Below, one piece after another: positions 54,859-64,000 of a DNA stretch of 64,000 bases (position 1 is the first letter of the stretch; each line of letters begins with the position of its first letter). The notes below the pieces were generated by a model, which had not been told where the DNA came from, ran no database searches, and saw only the letters and a list, made by a program, of their open reading frames with translations. This DNA is from Axinella damicornis. Taxonomy: Eukaryota > Porifera > Demospongiae > Axinellida > Axinellidae. The position numbers and the translations under genes are program-made. Location: NCBI GenBank assembly GCA_963931865.1, contig OZ007507.1, forward strand, positions 8,880,689 through 8,944,688, read 5' to 3'.

Positions 54859-56331
54859 GAACCAATCAGATAGCGAGATTATTACATGGCTATTAATACT
54901 CACAAGCTAGAGAAGACAAGAGCCAAAAGTTTCTGCCTTGCCAGTTTGCCCTTAGCGCTTGTCTGGGTAATTAAGGCACTGCTTTGTTGTGGTGACAACT
55001 TCTAAAGACTTTTGCATTCGATTGTGCTAGTTGTGAGCCTTAAGACATGTTTTATGTTGAGAGCCTTTCAAAGTGAGGTCCGTACAGGAGCATGAGGGTG
55101 CTCATAAGCTCCTGGCAATATGTAGCATCTGAGGAAACATGCAGGGTGTGTACTAGCCAAACAATTCGCCACCAAACATGTGTCAAGTATGGAGACGTCA
55201 GGGGCGGATACAGGATTTATGATTTATGAAAGGTAGCGTAACGCAGCTCTTGACCCATCCAAAATTCAAATCTGCTGACTCAGAGGTCATGCATGGACAG
55301 TGACCTTCAGTGGCTGTGGGAATGGACTACATGTCATGAATACTGACAGCTTCAATGTGCAGCAGATAATCCACTCCAGCAGTTTACACCAACCTCCTTC
55401 GAAGCTAATCCAGACCAGATTCAATCTGGTCAACCTACATCCTGATGTGGGTTACATAAACCGGTTTCCAATCTGGATTAGAGCGTTTACATGGAGTTTA
55501 ATCTGGATCCTGAACCGGTTTAAATGCCTGGTGTAAACCGGGCTAAGTTTTGGGGAAGGTCTGTTACCACTCCACGCACGTACAAGCTAAGCTAGTCTTA
55601 CCTGTGCTATGTCTGTAGTGGTCGTGAAGTTAGCAATCAGTCCCTTCTGCTTACTGGTAAGTTGGTAACCTGTACATGTAAAAGATTTGGCGAGAGATCA
55701 CTTTTTGTGCGTACATACATATGCATGTATGCGATAGCAAGGGAGCAAATTATTCACTCTTGACTATCCTCATGCAGCTCCATTCCCATGCATGCGTGTG
55801 AATATTCCAAGACGGTGGCAATTGACAGTGCATATAACTAGTGAATGTGTGACATTGTGGGGCGAGCGTGAGCGAGTGCATGTGCGAAATTAGCTATGTG
55901 GAACAGTTGTAGCTAGCTACATACAAGACTGTCATCAAAATGTGACTACATGAGAACAGGTCAGGTCACAGAATATCACACCAAAAGTACACTGTCGCAT
56001 ATGAACAACACAGAGTGAGGCTAGCTGCCAGCTGAAGCAGTCTAGCGATGATATGGATATGGCAGGTATTAAACACAAAACCAATAGCTATGGATGACGA
56101 AAAGGACTGAATACAGCCTTCTTTTGACGATGAAAGGAGGTTTGCTAAATCAAATTATTGCTGGATGGGTAGGGAGAGTTGGCATGCCATCAAAAAGCTT
56201 TTAAACCTACCATTCCTGATTCTCAAGGTCAGGTATCCAGCAATAAAAAATAAGTTTATGGTTTCTTTTGTTACGGGGTGGTTATAGTAATGAATTCAAA
56301 TGCTGCACACTGGTCCAGCACACCATGTGCT
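54859..56331. other. no gene recognised
   Basis: A possible decayed inverted-repeat element lies around 55380-55550 (GTTTACACCA / TGGTGTAAAC, with TAATCCAGA motifs). Otherwise nothing is supported. Confidence 0.4.
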
Positions 56332-56389
56332 TAGTCTCGCGGGGCCAGATCCACACGGAAGCAGTGGGTCTAGCCCCGCGAGCCAACTA
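56332..56389. mobile_element. 58-bp inverted-repeat element, 9-bp target duplication
   Basis: Ends TAGTCTCGCGGGGC and GCCCCGCGAGCCAACTA. Both flanks read CCATGTGCT (56323-56331 and 56390-56398), exact. Confidence 0.85.
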
Positions 56390-56639
56390 CCATGTGCTCT
56401 GCAGGACACGTACACGTAGCTAGCTACAGCTCATAGATCTGAGGTTAATGAATAGGTAGCGGTGTTCGTGTTTGCTGTCGCCACTGGGGAGGTACACAGG
56501 TAGGTAGGTCACGATCGATCTGTGTCTTTGTTGTCACCATAGTCGAGTCTCAGTGCCAATGTTTCGTACGTTATATTGCACGCGCTGTATTTACGGTATG
56601 GGAGACAGAAGCGCTTTTATGCTATCTTAATAAATAATG

Positions 56640-57700
56640 TAACCTAAATAATTAACGTTTGACTACTTAGAATGGCCTGCAAATATTCTGACTACACCTC
56701 CGTGATCGCTATCATGCACTGTCCTCACCGTACAATTTTGGTGCTGAAACTCACCTTGGTGGTGGAGATTCAAGCGCTTTTGTAGTGCCGTCGGCAGCCA
56801 TCGCTCGATCGCTCTCTTTGAAGTTTGTCGCCAGTACAGCTCTTACGAAGGCCCCACAAAGATTCTGACCACACAGGTGTGATCGCTGTCGTTCACTGAC
56901 GCTCACATGCCGAAACTCACCGTGCTGGCTAAGTTGTGAGTGCTATAATAATATCTTGTCTACCTTTAGGTCACCATTGCTCGCGATCGACTGAGCGTGG
57001 TTGCCACATGGCATGTGCGTTAATTGGAACGAATTGCAATACGCGCTACAGCGAGTGAACCGGGGTTGCGACGTGGCTTATTCGGTACTTGAGAGCGCTC
57101 TAAATAATTTCTGATCTTCCCTTATATAGCTATATATCATGGTACTCACGTGATGTGTGATAATTGGAACGAACTGTCACACTTAGCTTGTGCTACCGTT
57201 TAACCGGGGCCAACAGGAGTGCGGTTGCCCCTTAAATAATAAACGTTTGACTACTTCGGAATGGCCTACAAAGACTATACCGCCGTGATCTCCATCATGC
57301 AGTGACACAATCACATTATAATTGTGCTGAAACTCACCTTGGTGGTGGAGATACAAGCGCTTTTGTAGTGCCATCGGCCGCCATTGCTCGATCAATCTCT
57401 TCGAAGTTCGTTGCCAGTACAGCTCTTACAAAGGCCCCACAAAGTTTCTAACCACACTGGTGTGATCACTGTCGTTCACTAACGCTCACATGCTGAATCT
57501 CACCATGCTGGCTGCTAAGTTGTGAGCGCTGTAATAATGTCTTGTCTTCCTTTTGGACGCCATTGCTCGCGATCGACTGAGCGTGGTTGCCACGTGGTAT
57601 GTATGTGCGTTAATTGGATGAATTGCAATACTTAGCTTGCGCTACGGCGAGTCGCAACCGGGGTTGCAGCGCGGCTACCAGGAGTGTGGTTGCCCATCAA
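56640..57700 (-). repeat. dispersed repeat B, two tandem inverted copies
   Basis: Copies at 56640-57235 and 57236-57700 are in opposite orientation to 25010-25500, sharing CACCTTGGTGGTGGAGAT, AAGCGCTTTTGTAGTGCC and GGCCCCACAAAG. Ends carry AGGAGTGCGGTTGCCC. Confidence 0.78.
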
Positions 57701-58604
57701 ACTTAATTCCCTGTCAATAATTCGTAAGCATAAACACAATGCTGACTTCATAAGATGACCAAAGCAAGTAGGAACAAACGACAATCCACTCATTTCTCTT
57801 CTTGCACTGTAACATTTCAGCACTACGTATCCTTATATGTACGTATGTAGTCCTCCAAAGGAGGTGTTGGTAAATCTGTTCAATATGTACTAGGCCGGTG
57901 TCTGGTGGCCGCTCTGTTGACTACATATATGCATGTATGCAACATGTATGCAATGTTGACTACATACACATGAGCAATGTCATACCCTATTTTCAGCCTA
58001 TAAATATACCTATTATTCTCAAATAAAAATAGCGATGTCAAGATCCGGACAGACGGAGATTTGGACACACAAATCAGAAAATGATTTCGAACAGAATCAC
58101 TCTGGAACCGAGACAGATGAACTTCACAACGGCGCTTTTGGAGGGCCAGGTAACCGCCAAGACATTACCATAAACAACCACATGGAGCAACCACAATTGT
58201 AGCTTCTTATGGGTTAAGTGTACCGTCTGAGTCCAGGCAGCTTGAGGTTATGCAAACAAGTGCCATCCGATATTGCTTCTGCACCTCAAGAAGCTCCAAA
58301 GCAGCCTAGAGTTAATTTTCCACCCCACTCTTTTGGAACAGTAGACAACGAGCCTTTACCGGTAGTCCCGAATGGTACCGAAGCCATCCTTGGCCTCAGT
58401 ACTCTGCTCAGCGTGATGCAGCCCATTGGTACCCATGCCGAGTGTTTAAGTGTGGATCCAGTCGATCTGTAATGATTTCTGTTGTGCCTTGTAGACAGTG
58501 TAAAAGCTGTTTAAGATGCTAGTGATTTTTTGGGCCTTCTTGAAACCCTGTATGTTTTCCTATCTTCTTCTATATAAGTCCGATACAATTTTCATTGACT
58601 AGGC
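57701..58604. other. no gene recognised
   Basis: An open frame at 58218-58472 has protein-like composition (PKQPRVNFPPHSFGTVDNEP) and may belong to the transposase remnant that follows, but I cannot assign it. Confidence 0.35.
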
Positions 58605-58995
58605 AGTTACAGAAGCTTTCGGACAGAAGGTGGGCTTGCCGCCAAAATGCAGTGAATGCAGAGTGCTACATCTATGATGCTGTTCTTGGTACTTTGTTGG
58701 AAGCTACACTGTAGCAATATATTTGAGGGTGCAGAGGCAAAAGGTTTGCTACTGCAAGTCTTTCTGGTTCATTCTATGCATGATAGACTTGTTACCTGTG
58801 CAAAGGGCCTATCCGATGTCCTTCAGAGTACAAAACTAAACCTTGTTTTCTGATCTTGTTTCAGGTACGATGTGGCCAAGCTCAACAACATTTAAATCTC
58901 TGAGTGCACTCAAACAAAAATTCGAAGACTTCCAAAGAGATTTGATGATGGACTTGTTCTTGAAACCACTGGGATCAGTTTAAACTCTAGCTGAC
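58605..58995 (+). pseudogene. hAT-type (ZMYM/TTF-like) transposase remnant
   Basis: Pieces in different frames match the C-terminal half of hAT-related transposases: QKLSDRRWACRQNAV then YDAVLGTLLEAT, EGAEAKGLLLQVFLV with KGLSDVLQSTKLNLV, and KIRRLPKRFDDGLVLETTG. The order is right, but there are frame changes near 58705 and stops at 58852 and after 58893. The catalytic core upstream is not recognisable. It is a dead copy. Confidence 0.65.
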
Positions 58996-59394
58996 AGCTA
59001 TAAAATCCAACCTTTACAGAGCCAGAGCTACACCGTGACAGCAGAAGGCACTGACCTGTCGACAGACACGAAGGTGCCACAAGAGCCCATCCTGATAATT
59101 GAAAAATGAAGGCTAAACATTTTTCTGTGCTTTGCATGGTCGGTACTGCATGATTGGCACTATATGTGCTGCCTTTGGCAGCATGCTTATCCACCCTACC
59201 AATTCTACATTTCTGGCTACGCCACTGAGGGTGAATAAAACTGCATGAAGGGTACAATCCCATGCACCCTTAGAACCCACCATACAACTATTGCTTGTGC
59301 ATGCACATGTGCACAGCAGTGCAGATTGTGTGGTGCACACTATACGTAGGTTAAGTTAATTAAGACCTAACGTTGCATATCTGCAACGTGAGAC

Positions 59395-59640
59395 TTGCAG
59401 CTTCATGATGTCACATCCAGCAATGTCCTTGGGAGATAGGTTTTGCGACAGCAGAAAGGGCAGGACAGGGGGAGGTGGGTGGGTGCACCTGAAGGGTGCA
59501 AACAGCATGGCCGTGTCTGGGCTCCGCGGTAGAAAGGTCTTGGTCGGTACTGGGAAGGCCATTTCCGCCATTTTTGGCATAAATGGACTTAGAAAGTAGC
59601 TGTCTTGCCTTGTAGGCCCTCCATTTCCAGTGTTCATGGT
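59395..59640. repeat. dispersed repeat C, partial copy
   Basis: Shares GCAATGTCCTTGGGAGATAG and GGGGGAGGTGGGTGGGTGCA with 46417-46495. Confidence 0.65.
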
Positions 59641-59873
59641 CCGTTTTTTAGCTACGGCAGGTTGGCATTTCTCGGGAGGCTTGACTGCAAGTTTGTTAAT
59701 TGGTAGGTGTGGTTAAGTCACGTATCTGTTTCGTATAGCTGAAATTACCTGTGAGAGCAGTTTCGAGCCCAGCAATGCCAGGGAACAGAAATTAGGGTAT
59801 GTTTAAGTGTTCTATAGACTGAAAATGACCTAGAGAAACAAATTTGGGCCCTAAAGAGTTTTAAGTCAATACG

Positions 59874-60000
59874 AGGGGCAACCGCACTCCTGGTAGCCAC
59901 GGGTTAAACGGTAGCACAAGCTAATTGTGACAGTTCGTTCCAATTATCACACATCAGTGAGTACCATGATAGCTATAGCGCTATATAGCGAAAAATACAC
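59874..60000 (+). repeat. end fragment of dispersed repeat B
   Basis: GAGGGGCAACCGCACTCCTG, then CAGTTCGTTCCAATTATCAC, an inverted match to 57120-57232. Confidence 0.75.
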
Positions 60001-60145
60001 ATTGTACGTGACATCACATGCTGCTAATACTATTGTTTGTAGGTTCAAACTTTCTCAATTCACAGTACCACAAACAGTAGTGATCAAGGCATAATTATGG
60101 CATACAATGAGCAAAGAGCTCCCAAAATACATTACAGCTAATGGC

Positions 60146-60427
60146 TAGCCTCGTTCCCAGGCCGTTCCCACCTCTCGTCCTGTCTTGTACTGTCCATCCA
60201 AAGGCTGGATGTCAGAGCGTTCGCAAGGCAGACAATCGATACCGTTCATTGGACAGACAGTACAAGACAGGACGTCGAGATTCTTAACTGCACCGCCCTC
60301 CGTGTGCCTACCATATGTCTACTTGATGGCACCACACATGACCAGATCTCCCAGGCCTTCCCCCGCCATGTTTCATACTTGGAAACAATCAAATACTGGT
60401 GGTGGGAACGGCCTGGGAATGAGGCTA
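60146..60427. mobile_element. 282-bp inverted-repeat element, 9-bp target duplication
   Basis: Ends TAGCCTCGTTCCCAGGCCGT and ACGGCCTGGGAATGAGGCTA. Flanks GCTAATGGC (60137-60145) and GCTAATTGC (60428-60436) match at 8 of 9. A second inverted pair, TCCTGTCTTGTACTGTC and complement, lies inside. Confidence 0.85.
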
Positions 60428-60787
60428 GCTAATTGCCTAAATGTCAGTGCTTGGAAGCATAAGAGCATCTATACGACACTGTTACAGTTATGGAGTTGCA
60501 GAATTAAATTATGTCATACCTTCTGCTGATTCAGCCTGCACCGCTCTGATCTTCTGACCGTTGTCCACACAATCTGTGAAACAAGCAAATGTTCCAGTAA
60601 TTGTACACAGTTCATCTATCAAAGAGGAGCTGGAGTTCAGTAGCAAAGTACACAATGTCCCTGTGAGTGCAAAGAAGTGGGTGAGGGTTTACTTGCTTAG
60701 TGCAAACCTCCCTAAGCCTCTAATGCAGTCCTGTGCTGACTGAAGCCAATTCATTCTGATAAACATCTTGGGAAAGTACTCCAGTAT

Positions 60788-62426
60788 TAGCTTCGTTCCC
60801 AGGCCTTCTCACCCCAGCGTTGTCGCTTGCACTACTAACGTCTGGCAAAACTCATCACGTGCGGTGACGTAAATGGACGTTGAGTGGACATGTGGAGGAG
60901 TGGCACATTCCCGGGTAAACCGCAAGGCCGTCTTTAACTCATTAACCGATAAATTGTTTTTCTTCGGAGGTCTCTCTTAGCTTGTGGGTGCATTAAACCT
61001 ACCATATTTCCAGTTCTCTCTGCTTTTCAGCCCCCAAACTCCACACACATGACCATGCAGCAATCCTCTACACATTCGTGACTTTAACCACACCAACCCA
61101 TCAAGGGCAATTCAATAGTCACGGCTCTCTGCCCGACCATCGCTCGTCTAGACCGAGAAAAACGCTTCCCTGACAGAAATGGAGGCCCTACTAGGCGAGA
61201 GGACTGTTTTCTTGGCCCATTTGTGCAAAGGAGGAGAGAAATGGCACACCCAGCTCCAACCCAGTGCTTTTCAAGGCCAAGCCCAGAAGCGGCCATGCTA
61301 CATAGGCTCAGTGCTGAAACCCACCCACCTCCCCCTGTCCCGCCCTCTCTGCTGGTCTGACATCGCTGATCAAAGTCTCATGCCGTCTGTAGACGGATTT
61401 ATCGGTTAAAGTGTTAACTCTTTAGGGTCCAAAATATATTGAAATCTCCCCCACAGCATAAAATGGCATCTGCATGCAGCGTTGAGCGTTGCCCAGGGCG
61501 CGCAGCGTCCAACAAAACTCAGGAGGGTGCCCCTGGCTGTTAACAGCAATGATTACACTCACCGTTGACCAAGGCAGGAAGGGGCGGAGGCACTGGGTGG
61601 AGCCGATAACTGAGCTAGCTGTCTGGTTATCGCGCCGTTCGACCAGCTGCTAAAACTCGACTGTTGTCTTGCCGTACGCGGAGGACCATCGCTACTTACT
61701 TTATTGCTGGAGAGGGCAGACCAACAGTAAGTCAAAGCAGGAGCGTTATTGCAAGTAAGCGTATACTGACGGCGAGATAAGGCTTTTTAGCTTTACCGTT
61801 CGATCAACTTACAATGGCGGCCTTGTTTCTGCCTGTACCAGCTGCCAGCCCAGACACTTGGCGCCCTTAATTCTGTAGTTATACAGAGGGGGACTACTGA
61901 CAAGACTCCAGGAGCAGTGCTAGTCGAAGGCTGTCCGTCACCGCGAAGTGAGAAGCCATAGTGTGAAAGGACGCTAATTATGCGCCTTTTGGCGCTATGG
62001 GCCCTAAAGGGTTAAGCTTTATTACCAGTTCTGGTAGCACAGTATACACACGTTGTAGTCTATCTGCTGTTAAGATTTAGAAACTTTCAAACACACTTCA
62101 TCACTTGATCAACAGTCGGACGCTTGAACTCCAAAATGTGGCTGTATTTCCCGACTTTGGAGTTTTGAACAGCTGTGGGGAAGCTTTATGAACCCGAGAA
62201 AATGTCACCGCTCAGTTGCTGTTGAATGCTAGTCCGTTGTCAGCTGTCGAATGCGTAGCGTGTGCTCTGTACACATGCACACCATTACGGTTTACTCTGG
62301 AAAATGCCACTCCTCCACATGTCCACCCAACGTTCATACCGTCACTGCACGTGACGAGTTTTACCACACGTTATTACTGCAAGCGACAAACATTGGGGTG
62401 AGAATTAAGGCCTGGGAACGAGGCTA
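60788..62426. mobile_element. 1.64-kb inverted-repeat element, largest family member
   Basis: Ends TAGCTTCGTTCCCAGGCCTT and AAGGCCTGGGAACGAGGCTA, with pairing continuing through TCTCACCCCAGCGTTGTCGC. Flanks CTCCAGTAT (60779-60787) and CTCCCGTAT (62427-62435) match at 8 of 9. Inside is dispersed repeat C (60934-61418). No transposase reading frame was found. Confidence 0.75.
60934..61418. mobile_element. dispersed repeat C with inverted ends, nested
   Basis: Ends TTAACTCATTAACCGATAAA and TTTATCGGTTAAAGTGTTAA are inverted repeats. Internal similarity to 46370-46990. No coding sequence accepted. Confidence 0.65.
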
Positions 62427-62980
62427 CTCCCGTATGTGGTTCTGTTACTTTACTCACTAGAACTAATGGATAATGGAAGACCTCCGCCATGCTTGGAACA
62501 CTATAGCTAGTCCAGGGTATTCAGCATTCTAAATTACGTATTTTTATGGACTCATTAATTTAAGAGTGCATGGTGTGTACCTTCGTAGGGTTCCAGTTCC
62601 AACTTAAGCCTCAGTTTGGAGTGGATAGATATTTCGATCTCTCTTTTAGCCCATCTTTCCAAGTGCCAGTGATAAAGGCTGAGGGAAGGAAATTCCAATT
62701 CCGTCATGAATTTAACACTCTTTACACAATGTACACAACTGGAGCAGTGTTCTCGCTAGGCCTTACCAAAGGGTACTGTGCCCTTCAGGCTTGGAATGTG
62801 TCCTTTCTAGTCTGGTCTGAAAATCCCTTTGCCATCCCTTTTAGCAACCACTTAGCAGGCAAGGCTTCACAGGGTTTCTGAATCTCATTTCTAGTGAGAA
62901 CACTGAACATAGACTGTTGCATAGTTTACTGTAGCCAGGTCCATTCCCGTCTCAACACCTTCTTGAGTTCTGGTGTGCAC

Positions 62981-63100
62981 TAGCGTCCTTCCTAGGCCTT
63001 CTACACCTCCAGTATTTGATCACTTGCAGTATGCAAAAATGTTTTTGCATACTGTAAGCGATCAAAAACTGGAGGTGTAGAAGGCCTGAGAACGAGGCTA
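62981..63100. mobile_element. 120-bp foldback element, 9-10-bp target duplication
   Basis: Ends TAGCGTCCTTCCTAGGCCTT and AAGGCCTGAGAACGAGGCTA, with arms TCTACACCTCCAGT and TGATCACTTGCAGTATGC and complements. Flanks TGGTGTGCAC and TAGTGTGCAC match at 9 of 10. Confidence 0.82.
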
Positions 63101-63110
63101 TAGTGTGCAC

Positions 63111-64000
63111 TTCAAACTACGGATACCTACACTTAGTCTGCAATCGGTATGCATCCATGGCAAAGTTTGGGGTGAAACTTACTTGGATACTATCTTCATT
63201 GACATACTAATTACATACTTTCCAAGACAGAGAAACCGGCAGCAGGAAATCCAATGTAATCAATTAAGCTACTGGGCTCTGTGGAAGATCTGGGGAGAAA
63301 TTAAGTACGTATACCAGCGGGTAGTGGGGGCAAACGTACAATGAGTATTTACAGACTCAGTGTGGTTGCTGAGTTCTGAGCACTTTCGTCTTCCCATTGC
63401 CCCCATGTGTTAATTGGAACATAACGTGAGATACAGCCATACAACTAGCCAGTGTATGAGTCTAGCTGTGACTACAAGCTGGTGGATGTAGTCGGAGTCT
63501 GCTGAGGCATCAAAACAGGTTTTAGTTGACAAACTCCACCAATCGGATTACTCACTGCGAGGTCTCTAAATTCCATAGAGAACCTCGTGTGGAGTTCTCT
63601 ACTCAAGCCTCCAGGGTACACAATTATTGTTTACTGCCAACTTTCGAAATCCATGGCAAGTAGCTGTGTACTTCTCTGTGTACGTTCATGTTGGAAGTAC
63701 AAACGCTACATGAGAGCTCGAAGGAGGAGCTAAGTGCATGGTAAATGAAAGCACTGGTGGGTGGGTGGAGCCAGGGTGAGGGGCAGGGCGGAGCACGGCG
63801 CACACAAGTCACTCAAAGTCATGCGCCTTATATGTCAGCACTATTCTTTGTTGTAGTCTCGTAGCCAGTCTGTTATTGCATTGAATCGCTGGTACTGGTA
63901 CTGAGGCGCCACGCAAGGTGTGCAACCTAAATATTCCATGAATACACTCTAGGTCTAATCAGCGGCCATTATTTAGGGAGCTAGCCAGCTGGCAGCCCAA
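63111..64000. other. no gene recognised
   Basis: Unique-looking sequence with short frames only. An inverted pair (GAGGTCTCTAAATTCC / GGAATTTAGAGACCTC-like, 63560-63590) is weak. Confidence 0.35.

Noticed and set aside
62570..62881. 103-codon open frame on the plus strand
   Set aside because: No motif, and part of it matches a repeat near 39725-39830.

Overview
This is a repeat-rich animal (metazoan) genomic window with spliced, intron-containing genes and no prokaryotic features. Conserved genes are recognised by splicing exons with GT-AG borders and consistent phase: a USP30-type deubiquitinase, a 14-3-3 protein, the DEAD-box helicase DDX55/Spb4 and ribosomal protein eL6 (RPL6). An early-branching marine invertebrate (sponge or cnidarian) is my guess, but the window alone does not prove it. 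Layout: 1-3.6 kb holds the 3' part of USP30 (+). 3.75-7.2 kb holds a complete three-exon 14-3-3 gene (-) that converges on USP30 with 140 bp between the stop codons. 7.5-9.7 kb is a dispersed repeat with a long hairpin and a broken RPA-like OB-fold reading frame. 11.0-21.4 kb is DDX55 (-), 18 exons placed, its introns filled with a LINE, a SINE, Helentron-like elements and tiny inverted-repeat elements. DDX55 and RPL6 start 139 bp apart, head to head, across a promoter with an NRF1-type site and a pyrimidine-rich start region. RPL6 (+) runs 21.5-34.4 kb in four exons; its introns hold a RecQ-like helicase fragment inside a mobile element, other mobile elements and two unexplained exon-like reading frames. 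From 35.5 to 44.0 kb an unidentified coiled-coil gene (-) shows tandem duplication, in-frame stops and a frameshift, so it is probably decayed. It starts next to a promoter-like block with E2F, CCAAT and TATA motifs. From 45.1 to 52.3 kb there are exon-like fragments of an unidentified gene (+), interrupted by a HTH transposase fragment, a Penelope-like element and MITEs. From 52.3 kb to the end I find only repeats, including a decayed hAT transposase. The strongest unusual signal is a family of inverted-repeat elements, 30 bp to 1.64 kb, scattered over the whole window. Their ends resemble TAGCCTCGTTCCCAGGC and most are flanked by a 9-bp direct duplication of the target. One of them carries the RecQ-like helicase fragment. 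The genes shown are housekeeping genes (mitochondrial deubiquitination, phosphoprotein binding, ribosome assembly, ribosome structure). The only functional pairing suggested by position is DDX55 with RPL6: a large-subunit assembly helicase and a large-subunit protein sharing one promoter region.
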